From the NCBI RefSeq assembly GCF_001590785.1, contig NZ_LTAO01000003.1, positions 20,472 to 84,471 on the forward strand: DNA of 64,000 nucleotides. Direction: 5' to 3'. Position 1 is the first letter of the stretch. Each line of letters opens with the position of its first letter. The notes beneath the pieces were generated by a model. That model was not told where the DNA came from. It worked only from the letters and a program-made list of their open reading frames with translations, and made no database searches. Position numbers and translations under genes: made by a program. The stretch comes from Alkalihalobacillus trypoxylicola. GTDB lineage: Bacteria; Bacillota; Bacilli; Bacillales; Bacillaceae_D. Shown one piece after another: positions 1 through 9,182 of this stretch.

Positions 1-45
1 ACCTATTCGTTCGGTTTTCATTATAAGATATGCATGATGAAATGG
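1..45 (+). repeat. Tail of a family A intergenic repeat, cut by the window edge
   Basis: The first 45 bases carry the tail seen at the end of other family A copies (GGTTTTCATTATAAGATATG followed by a GATGAAA run). The core with the TAGGTAG/CTACCTA arms lies outside the window. Confidence 0.6.
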
Positions 46-47
46 AT

Positions 48-788
48 TCACTTGTTAGCAATTATTAAAAATCTTTTTGAATTGGTACAAATTCCTTTTT
101 CGGTTTGATTGTTCTTTATAAAATCGTTCAGAATTTCGATATCCCCTTCTTTACTACCAAAGTCAGGAATAATCGGTGTATGGTTAAGTAAGAAAATTAA
201 ATCATCTGTTCGCTTATAATATTCAATAGCATCATACTCAAAAGAATTTACTTTAGTAAACCCTGATTCATACAGTTCTTTTATATACTTTTTTTTTAAC
301 GTACCATCCACCTCTCCAAAAGATTGTCCTCTCCCGAAGGCTTTCTTTAGATTTAACTTATCTGCTTCACTTACTTGTTGTGTTAAAAATAAACCGTTAT
401 CTTTTAACACCTTGGCTACTTCGGTTGATGTAAATGGAGCGTGGCAAGCTGAAATAACATCAAAAAAACCAGTTGGAAATTGTAAATGCTCCGAAGACAT
501 ATGAGAGAATCGAACGTTTTTTACTTTCGATTTTTTTAGATTGGCTTTAGCTGTTTCTAACATCCCCATTGAAAAATCAATTCCTGCTAAAAAAAGCTTC
601 AATGGTGCCATTTTAATGATATTCTCACCTCCGCCTGTGCCAATATCCAAAAGAATATCTGAAGTTTCGCTTTTTTTATTCACTTCATGATAAAAATCCC
701 ACTTAACTCCTTCAGCCTCTACTTGTAAGTTACTAAAATCCCACCCATTTACTACTCCAACCTTATTATAATATTCTAATTCATTCAT
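48..788 (-). CDS. Class I SAM-dependent methyltransferase
   Basis: A 246-residue cytoplasmic protein. Motif I of class I methyltransferases is visible as DIGTGGG at residues 48-54, with the acidic residue that should contact the SAM ribose in AGIDFS some 20 residues later. The fold matches the Methyltransf_11/25 group; the substrate cannot be read from the sequence. The start at 788 follows a purine-rich AGAGAGG about nine bases upstream. It is transcribed alone, about 220 bp downstream of the sugar-importer operon and behind that operon's terminator, so it is probably not part of it. Small-molecule, rRNA or tRNA methylation are all possible. Confidence 0.8.
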   Translation of the reverse strand: MNELEYYNKVGVVNGWDFSNLQVEAEGVKWDFYHEVNKKSETSDILLDIGTGGGENIIKMAPLKLFLAGIDFSMGMLETAKANLKKSKVKNVRFSHMSSEHLQFPTGFFDVISACHAPFTSTEVAKVLKDNGLFLTQQVSEADKLNLKKAFGRGQSFGEVDGTLKKKYIKELYESGFTKVNSFEYDAIEYYKRTDDLIFLLNHTPIIPDFGSKEGDIEILNDFIKNNQTEKGICTNSKRFLIIANK

Positions 789-940
789 ATACCAATGCCT
801 CTCTTCTCTATAAAAAGATCAAATAATCGTACTTCTATTCTTTCTTGATTAGTAATGATGATGCTAGCAATTTCCGTTACTATATTATTCTTCGATAGAT
901 ATTTCTAATAACCGTTCTAAAAGTATATAGGTGATAGCAA

Positions 941-980
941 ATAAAAACCTTCTTCCACAAAACTAGTTTGTGAAAGAAGT
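941..980 (-). terminator. Terminator of the sugar ABC importer operon
   Basis: Arms 949-961 (CTTCTTCCACAAA) and 967-979 (TTTGTGAAAGAAG) form a hairpin. On the minus strand it is followed by a T-rich stretch, 25 bases after the last permease gene. Confidence 0.75.
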
Positions 981-1004
981 ATCTTCAACTAACATTATAT
1001 ATAT

Positions 1005-1910
1005 TTATCCTTTTACAGACCCAATCATTACTCCCTTTTCAAAGTACTTCTGAATGAAAGGATAAATAATTAGTACAGGTAAGGTAGAAACGATAATAAC
1101 ACCATACTTTACTTGATCAGCGTATCTTTGAGCATACCCACCTGATGCCCCTCCTGTTCCTGCACCTTCAGCAAAAACTTGATTTGAGATTAATATATCT
1201 CTTAAGACAATTTGTAGAGGTTGAATATCATAATCTCTAACATAAATTAATCCAGTAAAGAAATTATTCCAATGAAACACCAAATAATAGAGACCAATTA
1301 CCGATATAACCGCTTTTGATAAAGGAAGAACAATTTTCAAAAAATATTTAAAATGATTACAGCCATCGATAGAAGCGGCTTCATACATTTCTCTTGGTAA
1401 ATTATGTTCAAAGAATGTTCGTGTAATAATCAAGTTAAACACATTAACGGTTGCCGGATTAAAAATGAAGACCCACATCGTATTAATTAAATTTAAATCT
1501 CTCATTAATAGATAGGTTGGAATTAATCCTCCACTAAAAAACATCGTAAAGATAAAAAAGAACATTAAAGGTCTGCGAGCCCGAAATTCATATCTAGATA
1601 AAACATAGGCAGCTGGTAAGGTTAACAATAAGTTAACAAAGGTTCCGACAGTTGCATAAATCATCGTATTTCGATATCCTGTCCAAATTCGAGAATCTTT
1701 AAATATTTCTTCATATCCAAATAAACTAAACCCTTTAGGGAATAACCATACTTGCCCAGTAGATACAAGTGTCGAATCACTAACGGATGCGATAATAACA
1801 AAATATAGTGGATAAGCAATAATCAAAAAAATGAGAATACAAAGTCCATAAACGAATATATCAAAAAGTCGGTCTGATAACTTCATATTTTTCAATGCCA
1901 TTTTTATCAA
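1005..1910 (-). CDS. Carbohydrate ABC transporter permease, LplC/YtcP type
   Basis: A 301-residue inner-membrane permease with about six hydrophobic segments. The cytoplasmic EAA loop is clear near residues 173-200 (EMYEAASIDGCNHFKYFLKI), the contact site for the transporter ATPase. By family this is the second permease of the LplABC/YtePO group, which imports oligosaccharides from pectin and similar polysaccharides. It is the last gene of a three-gene operon with the other permease (10-bp gap) and the binding lipoprotein. No ATPase gene is present; these systems commonly borrow a shared MsmX-type ATPase. The start could be MALKNMK, three codons downstream. Confidence 0.9.
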   Translation of the reverse strand: MIKMALKNMKLSDRLFDIFVYGLCILIFLIIAYPLYFVIIASVSDSTLVSTGQVWLFPKGFSLFGYEEIFKDSRIWTGYRNTMIYATVGTFVNLLLTLPAAYVLSRYEFRARRPLMFFFIFTMFFSGGLIPTYLLMRDLNLINTMWVFIFNPATVNVFNLIITRTFFEHNLPREMYEAASIDGCNHFKYFLKIVLPLSKAVISVIGLYYLVFHWNNFFTGLIYVRDYDIQPLQIVLRDILISNQVFAEGAGTGGASGGYAQRYADQVKYGVIIVSTLPVLIIYPFIQKYFEKGVMIGSVKG

Positions 1911-1919
1911 CCTCCCCCA

Positions 1920-2882
1920 TTACCAAAGACTTATTCTTGACGTACGCTTTGCAAGATAATTGACCATCACAAGCAAAGTAAAATTAATCATCGTATTGAA
2001 TAATCCAATTGCTGCAGCATAGCTGAATTGATTAGACATAATTCCTATTTTATAAACGTAGGTTTCAATTACTTCTGAGATTGGAAGATTCAACGTGTTC
2101 TGCATGAGAAAAATCTTTTCAAAGCCCGTGCTGATAATCGATCCCATATTTAAAATAAGAAGAATAATAATTGTTGGAATAATAGCTGGAATTTCGACAT
2201 TTCGGATAATTTGCCAACGGCTTGCACCGTCTATTTTTGCCGAATCATACAACTGTGGATCAACTCCAGCTAATGCAGCTAAATAAATGATGCTATTCCA
2301 ACCAACATGCTGCCATACATCCGACAATACATAAACCGGAATAAAGGTAGATGTAGAAGCTAAGAGGTTAATGTGACCTAACCCAATTGCACTCATAATA
2401 TGACCAATAATCCCAGTCTCTGGAGAAAGTAGCACATGTAACAGCCCTACAATGACAACAATTGAGATAAAGTGAGGTAAATAAACCGTTGTTTGTAGTA
2501 CACGTTTTGTTCGTTTAAAACGTATTTGATTAATCAGTAGTGCTAAAATAATTGGTGCAGGAAATCCGACCACAATTGTTGCCAAACTAATTAATATTGT
2601 ATTTCTCATTAAATCCCAAAACATGTGACTTTGTACAAATTGCTCAAAATATTTAAGTCCTACCCATTCCCCGCCTGTTATACCTGCCGTAAAGTCAAAT
2701 TCTCTAAATGCTAATTGAATACCATACATAGGGATATAGTTAAAAATAAAGACACATATGATAGCTGGCAATATCATAATCCAAAGCTGATAATCTCGCC
2801 TAAATGTATTAAGAATAGTCGGTTTTCTCCTAATCGAAACATCTACTATATTCGTATTTTTCTTAGAATTGATGATCGCCAT
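1920..2882 (-). CDS. Carbohydrate ABC transporter permease, LplB/YteP type
   Basis: A 320-residue inner-membrane permease, middle gene of the importer operon. An N-terminal arm of about 30 residues precedes the first membrane span (LWIMILPAIICVFIFNYIP). The EAA loop is at about residues 210-237 (QLYDSAKIDGASRWQIIRNV). It should pair with the downstream permease to form the channel for an oligosaccharide handed over by the lipoprotein encoded just upstream. The specific sugar cannot be told. An AGGAG-type ribosome binding site precedes the start. Confidence 0.9.
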   Translation of the reverse strand: MAIINSKKNTNIVDVSIRRKPTILNTFRRDYQLWIMILPAIICVFIFNYIPMYGIQLAFREFDFTAGITGGEWVGLKYFEQFVQSHMFWDLMRNTILISLATIVVGFPAPIILALLINQIRFKRTKRVLQTTVYLPHFISIVVIVGLLHVLLSPETGIIGHIMSAIGLGHINLLASTSTFIPVYVLSDVWQHVGWNSIIYLAALAGVDPQLYDSAKIDGASRWQIIRNVEIPAIIPTIIILLILNMGSIISTGFEKIFLMQNTLNLPISEVIETYVYKIGIMSNQFSYAAAIGLFNTMINFTLLVMVNYLAKRTSRISLW

Positions 2883-2953
2883 ACTTTCAGTTCTCCTTTA
2901 CAAAGGAGGATGCTTGATAACAAGTAACAAGCACCCTCATTATTAAATTTAGC

Positions 2954-4567
2954 TTATTCATCTAATTGAGTGATATAGTCATCATAATAGCGCTGCATGA
3001 TTTCTAAGTTTTCATCTAATCCCATATTTTTCAGTTGCTCCACAAATGAATCCCACCCTTGTTCTATACCACCATCCGTTACCCAAAGGGAGAAGTTAGA
3101 CATTGCTAAGTTCATCATATCTGTATTGTTTAATGAAAGAGTATTATTATCTTCCTGTGAGTATTTGATGAATAGCCCTGGATAAACATCTCTTAAAGGA
3201 TCAACGGATTCAAAAGCAGGTAATAAGGGTTCTGTTTGTGCACCTACTGATTTCATATCTTCCCCTAATTCCAATTCCAAAGAATCGTCGATATATAATG
3301 GTCCATTATCCGCCCATGTTGAAGTCCATTTCCAAGTTCCCGGGTCCATTGATTCATCCTGTGGAGGAAGGACAGAATAAGTTCCGTCACCATTCTCTTC
3401 AATATTCGGACCGATGGAACCAAACAATACTTGCATACTAACAACAGGGTCGTATAACTCATTAATAAACGCCATTAATTCTTCTTTATGCTCACTTTGT
3501 GAGGCAATTTGTACCATATTTTCTCCATAATTTAATTGATTGTAATCATACGTCCAGGAAACATCTATATCAGAATTTTCCGTCATTTTCAGAGGTGGAA
3601 TGGAAACATATTGATCGGCCACTTCAGTACCAAATCTATCTGAAAGTTCCCAGCCAAATGTATAACCAACCTTTGCCTCATTCCCACTTCCACGAGCAGT
3701 TGATTGATATTTTGTATAATCCTGTGTAAATGCTTCAGAATTGATTAATCCTTCTTTCCATAACTCATTTAAAAATGAAACGACTTCTTTATATCTTTCA
3801 TCAATAAAAAAGTTCTTCACTTCTCCATCCTCGACAAAGTAACCTTGCCCCCCTCCTCCTGAAATAGTCATTCCTGTACTACCTAATAATACGGAAGGCT
3901 GAAAAAATCCAAATCCACCGGTACCTACTGGAGAAAAGTCAAAAGGAATTTCATCATTTGTATTTCCATTACCGTTTGCATCTTCCTCTTTAAAGGCTTT
4001 TAATACGTCAAATAATTCATCCCATGTAGTTGGTATCTCAAGTCCTAATTCATCTAGCCAAGTTTTGTTAATAAATTGTCTAGTAGAAGTCTCTGGCCAA
4101 TATCTTTGATATTTTGGCAATCCTAGGATTTGACCATCCAATTGAGTAGCGATTATTCTCATTTCTGGTCGATCATCGAACATTTTTTGAACATTAGGTG
4201 CATGTTCTTCTATTAGCTCTGTCATATCGTCAAATAAACCCGGAAACTGAGCAAAATCAGCATTTGTTATAACATTTGCTCCAACTATAATATCAGGAAT
4301 ATCCCCCCCTGCTAGCATGGCACCTTTTTTTTGGTCCCAATCAGCTGACACCTCTTCCCATTTAATCTCAACTCCGGCTCTTTCCTCTGCTTCTTGTAAC
4401 CATTCCATTTCATCAAAACCTTTTGTCAAAGCATGCTTTACCATAATTCCATTCAAGATAGGTCTTCCATCCTCTGTAACACTAGGTTGATTGCTGCAGC
4501 CAAACAACACTAGCATCATTAATAAAAAGACTACGATTGAAGCTGATTTACTGATTTTCACATTCAT
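2954..4567 (-). CDS. Extracellular solute-binding lipoprotein of the sugar ABC importer (LipO/YtcQ type)
   Basis: First gene of the importer operon; the 537-residue product would be lipid-anchored outside the membrane. The signal peptide ends in a lipobox, LVLFGC, with Cys24 as the modified residue. I set the start at 4567 rather than the upstream ATG at 4591 because AGGGGGA sits 5-8 bases before it and the resulting signal peptide is normal. The body is a family 1 solute-binding protein of the long (>500 residue) type that goes with LplB/LplC permeases. The acidic segment DEEDANGNGNTNDE resembles the calcium-site-like loop common in this group. The ligand is probably an oligosaccharide. The divergent AraC gene is the likely regulator. 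Confidence 0.92.
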   Translation of the reverse strand: MNVKISKSASIVVFLLMMLVLFGCSNQPSVTEDGRPILNGIMVKHALTKGFDEMEWLQEAEERAGVEIKWEEVSADWDQKKGAMLAGGDIPDIIVGANVITNADFAQFPGLFDDMTELIEEHAPNVQKMFDDRPEMRIIATQLDGQILGLPKYQRYWPETSTRQFINKTWLDELGLEIPTTWDELFDVLKAFKEEDANGNGNTNDEIPFDFSPVGTGGFGFFQPSVLLGSTGMTISGGGGQGYFVEDGEVKNFFIDERYKEVVSFLNELWKEGLINSEAFTQDYTKYQSTARGSGNEAKVGYTFGWELSDRFGTEVADQYVSIPPLKMTENSDIDVSWTYDYNQLNYGENMVQIASQSEHKEELMAFINELYDPVVSMQVLFGSIGPNIEENGDGTYSVLPPQDESMDPGTWKWTSTWADNGPLYIDDSLELELGEDMKSVGAQTEPLLPAFESVDPLRDVYPGLFIKYSQEDNNTLSLNNTDMMNLAMSNFSLWVTDGGIEQGWDSFVEQLKNMGLDENLEIMQRYYDDYITQLDE

Positions 4568-4953
4568 TATATTTCCCCCTTTTAAACTCATGTATGTTTT
4601 GATACATAGTACCCTTTACAAATTCAAAGAGACTGACATTTATAAATCTCTTTAACTAAACTACGAAAGAGTGCAGGAAAAAAACAAAGAGTGTCGTAAT
4701 TAATCATCATTCCACCCATAAATGAATACGCTTCCATTTTTTTGAAAAGTCAATATATTTGTGAATAGAATTATATTATCATTACTGAATTTCTTTGTCG
4801 GTAGAGTAACTATGAGATTGAGTAGATAAATCCGACTTGAATTCAACATAAGCAGCTGTATCTTTGTCGAAGTCACGAAAATTTTGTAACAGCAAAAATT
4901 GATTGGTCCATAACTTACTAAAAAAAAACCATTCAATTGAAGGAGAGAAAAAG
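4568..4953. promoter_or_regulatory. Divergent control region between the importer operon and its AraC regulator
   Basis: This 386-bp stretch holds no convincing gene. Just upstream of the lipoprotein ribosome binding site is an inverted repeat, ATGTAT-N6-ATACAT, at 4590-4607, which could be an operator or a 5'-UTR hairpin. The rest is A+T-rich and must contain both promoters, but I could not choose boxes with confidence. Confidence 0.45.
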
Positions 4954-5862
4954 ATGAAGAATTTTATTAAAGCGGATGTTTATAACCCAATTGACTTTAT
5001 AAGCGCGGGGCAGCTAATGACGACCGAAAGATGGAAGCATATGAAAAGGAAACACGAGGACATTTATGTAGCGATTATTAATTTGAATGATGTCGTATAT
5101 ATAGAACAAAATGATTGCAAATACGAAATTAAGCCCGGTGAAGTCTTTTTCTTATTGCCCAATCAACTTCATCAAGGCTATCAGTTTTCCAATATCGGTA
5201 CCTCGTATTATTGGATACATTTTTGCTTTCGCTCTCTTGTTTCAATGAAAACAAAAAGAGACATTCACAAGGAAATCATTCAAAAAAATAACTCAAAGAA
5301 AAACAGTTTATCATTTGCAGAGTATTCGACCATTTATTTACCTGTACATTCTCGTCCTTTACAAATTGAACGAGTTCATATTTTGACGAAACAAATCCTT
5401 GATTTAACGAAAAGTCACCAATTTAATCAGCGTAGTCTTCATTTTTTGGCAACAGCCTTATTAATTGAAATCTCTGAGCAGACGATTCAGCATTTTATAA
5501 AGCCCGTTATGAAGTCTAGAGCTGAAACGAAGATGGAGCCTATTATGGAATGGATTCATATTCACCAAATGTATCCTATAACGGTTAGTCAAATAGCCGA
5601 ACACTTTAATTATAATAGTGACTATTTATCGAGAATCTTTAAAAACTGCACAGGTATGAATCTACAAGAATATATTCATAAGCTAAAAATAGAGAAAGCA
5701 AAAGAACTTCTAATCCGTACAAATGAAAGCATTAAGGTAATTTCATATGCCGTAGGAATAAATGATGAGAAATACTTTATGAAGTTATTTAAAAAGCATG
5801 AAAAAGTAACCCCTAGTGAATTTCGTGCTGCGTATTTCAGATTACTAATGAATAATAATTAA
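4954..5862 (+). CDS. AraC-family transcriptional regulator
   Basis: A 302-residue cytoplasmic DNA-binding protein. The N-terminal part is a cupin-like sugar-sensing domain (YEIKPGEVFFLLPNQLHQGY is the typical strand pattern). The C-terminal 100 residues are the two-helix-turn-helix AraC domain, with ITVSQIAEHFNYNSDYLSRI and the family signature IKVISYAVGINDEKYFMKLF before KVTPSEFR. The start at 4954 is set by AAGGAGAG seven bases upstream; an earlier in-frame ATG at 4903 lacks such a site. It is divergent from the LplABC-type importer, the usual arrangement for a local activator. Confidence 0.9.
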   Translation: MKNFIKADVYNPIDFISAGQLMTTERWKHMKRKHEDIYVAIINLNDVVYIEQNDCKYEIKPGEVFFLLPNQLHQGYQFSNIGTSYYWIHFCFRSLVSMKTKRDIHKEIIQKNNSKKNSLSFAEYSTIYLPVHSRPLQIERVHILTKQILDLTKSHQFNQRSLHFLATALLIEISEQTIQHFIKPVMKSRAETKMEPIMEWIHIHQMYPITVSQIAEHFNYNSDYLSRIFKNCTGMNLQEYIHKLKIEKAKELLIRTNESIKVISYAVGINDEKYFMKLFKKHEKVTPSEFRAAYFRLLMNNN

Positions 5863-5902
5863 AAAATCGTTTTACCTTCCTTTTATGAAAGTAAAACGAT
5901 TG
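5861..5902 (-). terminator. Terminator between araC and truA, minus-strand orientation
   Basis: Perfect 11-base arms 5865-5875 (AATCGTTTTAC) and 5891-5901 (GTAAAACGATT). On the minus strand the hairpin is followed by TTTTTT, fitting the end of the truA transcript; it may also stop the convergent araC transcript. Confidence 0.8.
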
Positions 5903-5936
5903 ATTGCTATATTGAAACAACTCTATATTTGTTTAT

Positions 5937-6662
5937 TTACATGAGATATAATCCAGATGCTTCCGCCATTCTACCCGTTTGATTTCTTTCTTTCGCTTCA
6001 ATAATCGCTGGAATATCTTTCGCCTCTATGTTTCCTAGTCCAACTTCAATGAGCGTTCCGACTATTTTTCGAACCATATTATACAAAAAACCATTACCAG
6101 TAATATAGATTTCAATTAATTCCTTTTCTATGACCATTTCAAGAGAATAAATTTCTCTAACTTTTGATTTCTTCTTTGATTTTGCATTTGAAAAGGCTGT
6201 AAAGTCGTGTTCACCAATAAAATAAACCGCTGCTTCTTTCATTGCATCCACATTTAAAGGCTCTTGAATGAACGAACTATACTTCCGTAAAAAAGGATTT
6301 GGATAGGAAGTATTCCAAATTTTATATAAATATGTTTTTTCTGACGTATGATACCTTGCATGATATCTATTTGAGACTTGCTCTACATTTATAATACTAA
6401 TATCATGAGGCAAATACTGATTTGTATAGGTCAATATCTCTTTTTCAGTCATATTTTTTCCCATTTTAAAATTGGCAAATTGCCCTAAAGCATGGACACC
6501 CGCATCAGTCCTACCGCTTCCAATGATTTCGATTTCTTCTCCTGCCATCAATGATAATACTTGCTCGATTTTTGCTTGAATCGTATTCTCACCATTACCA
6601 AGTCTTTGCCAGCCTTTATAGCGTGACCCATCATATTGTATCGTTAATTTGTAATTATGCAT
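5937..6662 (-). CDS. truA: tRNA pseudouridine synthase A
   Basis: A 241-residue enzyme that converts uridine to pseudouridine at positions 38-40 of the tRNA anticodon arm. The catalytic aspartate is Asp53 in GSGRTDAGVHALGQ, and the C-terminal FLYNMVRKIVGTLIEVG motif is typical of TruA. In Bacillaceae the canonical truA follows the ribosomal-protein rplQ/ECF transporter genes; that context is absent here, so this is probably a second copy (TruA2 type). It overlaps the end of an RNA-methyltransferase-like gene by 19 bases, implying translational coupling. A terminator follows. Confidence 0.93.
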   Translation of the reverse strand: MHNYKLTIQYDGSRYKGWQRLGNGENTIQAKIEQVLSLMAGEEIEIIGSGRTDAGVHALGQFANFKMGKNMTEKEILTYTNQYLPHDISIINVEQVSNRYHARYHTSEKTYLYKIWNTSYPNPFLRKYSSFIQEPLNVDAMKEAAVYFIGEHDFTAFSNAKSKKKSKVREIYSLEMVIEKELIEIYITGNGFLYNMVRKIVGTLIEVGLGNIEAKDIPAIIEAKERNQTGRMAEASGLYLM

Positions 6663-7609
6663 GACGCCCTCCGTCCGTTGGTTTTACATACGAATATTTC
6701 TCTTTTAAATTGACTCTTTCTAACCGTTCCTCTATCTACTATATCAAAACCGAGGTCAATTAGTTGCCGTTCTATTGGTTCAACCGTGATGATGACAGCC
6801 TTATCAGAGACATTTTTTATTCTACTGAGTAAATTTATTTTTTCTTGTTCAGGAAGAACGGAACACAAATTATAAGGCATATCTAATATAGCTACATCAA
6901 AGCTAGAGGTAATCGTATTCAAATCTTGAATATTAACGTCTGTACTATATCCAAAGTGTTCAATATTTTCCCTTGCCCCTATAACAGCTAATGGATTTCG
7001 ATCTGAGCCTATTATATTTACTCCCATAGATAATGCTTCTACCAATACCGTACCAATTCCACAGCATGGATCTATCGCGGTCCTATTCTCTATTTGAGGA
7101 AGAGCTATATTTACAATAGAACGAGCTACTCTAGTGCTTAAAGCCGTTGAATACATTTTAGGCTTTTTTTTATGTAATAGCCACATAGGCTCACTTTCCG
7201 TCCACGGACCAAAATACCAAGCATCTTCATCATTAATTAATAACCAATTTACCTCAGGATTTTGTAAATCTACTTCTCCCTTTATGCTTTCACCGAGAGC
7301 TCTTTCTATTCTTCTACGTTCTTGAAAATGAATTTTAAACGAAGGCTCTTCTCTTCTATAAATATTAATCTTAAAAGAAGTGTTCATTGTATAGCCTTTA
7401 ATGATTTTTTCCATATCAGCAAAACTTTTTTCTTTAAAAACAATATCTAGTCTTCCCCGAATGAATGGGCTCCTACTTGGATTTATTTTTATTGAACTTT
7501 CTAATAGAGAGCTAGGTTCTTCCTTTTCGAACAATGCCCTCATTTCTAATCGTTTTAGCTCTTCCTCATCCTCATGACAAGAATACATATATACATAACC
7601 CTTGTACAA
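6644..7609 (-). CDS. TRM11/THUMP-like RNA methyltransferase
   Basis: A 321-residue cytoplasmic protein. The C-terminal half is a Rossmann methyltransferase: TAIDPCCGIGTVLVEALSMG is motif I, GSDRNPLAV the ribose-binding acidic motif, and DMPYNL (about residue 253) a variant of the (D/N)PPY motif used by amino-methyltransferases acting on RNA guanine. This places it in the COG1041/TRM11-like group. The N-terminal 100 residues are divergent. Coupling to truA by a 19-base overlap supports a role in tRNA modification. Target base and position are unknown. Confidence 0.75.
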   Translation of the reverse strand: MYKGYVYMYSCHEDEEELKRLEMRALFEKEEPSSLLESSIKINPSRSPFIRGRLDIVFKEKSFADMEKIIKGYTMNTSFKINIYRREEPSFKIHFQERRRIERALGESIKGEVDLQNPEVNWLLINDEDAWYFGPWTESEPMWLLHKKKPKMYSTALSTRVARSIVNIALPQIENRTAIDPCCGIGTVLVEALSMGVNIIGSDRNPLAVIGARENIEHFGYSTDVNIQDLNTITSSFDVAILDMPYNLCSVLPEQEKINLLSRIKNVSDKAVIITVEPIERQLIDLGFDIVDRGTVRKSQFKREIFVCKTNGRRASCIITN

Positions 7610-7702
7610 TTACATCACCCTTAGTTCCCTTAACATCCATTTTTAATTGTTCAATTTCTTCTCAACTTAACCCATTATAGCCGAAAACCTCTTTAATCTA
7701 AA

Positions 7703-7753
7703 TAAAAAAACTGCCCAGCCAATCACTTAGTCGCTCAATGATTGGGGCAGTTT
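7703..7753 (-). terminator. Terminator of the first Gfo/Idh/MocA gene
   Basis: AAACTGCCC at the left pairs with GGGCAGTTT at the right, with a further AATCA/TGATT pairing inside. The minus-strand hairpin is followed by TTTTTTT, just after the gene ending at 7759. Confidence 0.8.
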
Positions 7754-7758
7754 ATCAT

Positions 7759-8913
7759 TTATTTATAATTTCCTCCAATTGTAATATCTTCACTATTAAA
7801 ATTAGAGATGTGTTTTTTCTTTTCATAGAAATAAGTAGCATTTTCTAGCACACCTGCGCGAGTATAAAAAGGATCATTTTTGGTTAAAGGTAGCTTTACC
7901 GTCTGTTTTAAACTAGCTGCTTGATAGATCGCCATAATTAACTCTAAAGTCCTTTTCCCCTGAATTCCATCTACTAAGACTTCTTTTTTGCCCTCAAGAG
8001 CTAACAGTATATCCTCTATCTGGCCAGAATGACCTTCATGCTTCTGAGATGGGTATTGATTATATAGCTTCTGAAGCTCTGATTCTACTATTGGATCATT
8101 TAGGGGGAATCCATTTTCCATTGATTGAGAAGCTGTAACCTTCCATGGTACGGAAATACGCGCATTTCTTCCTTGAAAAATTAACGTTTGCTCTTCTCCA
8201 TGATGCACAACCGAGCTAGTTATTTGGGCTAAGCAATTATTTTCATATTTGCATATAGCAATAGACAAATCCTCAACCTCAGCATTATCATGTGCTGTAT
8301 TGGTAGCTACTGCGGTTATTTCCTTGGGCATTCCAACCATCCACTGAAGCATATCAATATGGTGAACCGCGTGATTTAGTGTACACCCTCCTCCTTCTTT
8401 TTCCCAAGTACCTCGCCACCATAAATCATAATAGCTATATCCTCTCCACCAATGGGAATCAATTTGAATATGCACGATTTCACCAGCTAATCCGCTATTT
8501 AGTACAGACTTTAGTTTTTTTATTGGAGTCATGAAACGATTTTGTGCCACAACGGATAACACTTTTTTATTTCTTCTCGCAGCCTCATTCATCGCATCAC
8601 ATTCTTCAAGAGAAGATGCCATCGGCTTCTCAACTAATACATTTACTCCGCTTTCCAAAACATCAATAGTGATATCAGCATGAGTATAGGGGGGTGTACA
8701 AACAGAAACTAAATCGATTTCTTCTTCATTAATCATTTGCTTGTAATCACTATAAATGGATAAATGATTCGTGAATTTTTCTGCTGCCCTTTGCGCTTTT
8801 TCAGGATAGATATCACACAACGCCACAATCTCACACCGTTCTTGGAAAGATAAATAGGCATCTATATGCGCTTTAGATATAGCTCCAACCCCAATTATAG
8901 CCACTTTAATCAT
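7759..8913 (-). CDS. Gfo/Idh/MocA-family oxidoreductase
   Basis: A 384-residue NAD(P)-dependent sugar or inositol dehydrogenase-like protein. The N-terminal Rossmann fold has the GxGxxxxxH-type nucleotide loop (IIGVGAISKAHIDAY). The conserved EKP, with its catalytic lysine, is in VLVEKPMASS near residue 97, and the substrate-domain histidines in NHAVHHIDMLQW are intact. The start follows AAGGAG eight bases upstream. A family A repeat separates it from the next Gfo/Idh/MocA gene upstream, so they are probably separate transcripts. Substrate unknown; deoxy-, amino- or keto-sugars are typical. Confidence 0.9.
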   Translation of the reverse strand: MIKVAIIGVGAISKAHIDAYLSFQERCEIVALCDIYPEKAQRAAEKFTNHLSIYSDYKQMINEEEIDLVSVCTPPYTHADITIDVLESGVNVLVEKPMASSLEECDAMNEAARRNKKVLSVVAQNRFMTPIKKLKSVLNSGLAGEIVHIQIDSHWWRGYSYYDLWWRGTWEKEGGGCTLNHAVHHIDMLQWMVGMPKEITAVATNTAHDNAEVEDLSIAICKYENNCLAQITSSVVHHGEEQTLIFQGRNARISVPWKVTASQSMENGFPLNDPIVESELQKLYNQYPSQKHEGHSGQIEDILLALEGKKEVLVDGIQGKRTLELIMAIYQAASLKQTVKLPLTKNDPFYTRAGVLENATYFYEKKKHISNFNSEDITIGGNYK

Positions 8914-8960
8914 GTTTTCACTCCTTCAATTTCAAGCTTTTATAAAGACTTTATTAGGTG

Positions 8961-9097
8961 TTTGATTTTCACTTTAGGTAGATGCTTTCCCAAGGGCTTG
9001 TTTTCAGCTAACTCTGACTGCGCTGAGCTTCGTCAGAGTGGATCTTCAAACGGCGCTCATCCTTTGGGAGTCACTACCTACCGTTTCAATCAACGAG
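8961..9097 (-). repeat. Family A intergenic repeat
   Basis: Reverse-orientation copy. Arms TAGGTAG (8975-8981) and CTACCTA (9074-9080) bracket CCCAAGG and CCTTTGGG, with an inner hairpin over the CTCTGAC/GTCAGAG part. An 80-codon open frame across it is an artefact. Confidence 0.9.
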
Positions 9098-9182
9098 CTG
9101 ATTCATAAATAGTGAGGACATTTTTATAATGAATGTTTGGTTTTATTCACTTATAGAGCAATGATGAAATTCACTCATTTAT

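Noticed and set aside
4700..4936. 78-codon minus-strand frame in the importer/AraC control region
   Set aside because: No ribosome site, and it overlaps the region that must hold two promoters.
8866..9108. 80-codon plus-strand frame
   Set aside because: It runs from the antisense of an oxidoreductase gene into a family A repeat. The same peptide (FTLGRCFPKG) appears from another copy at 25465-25680, so it is a translation artefact of the repeat.
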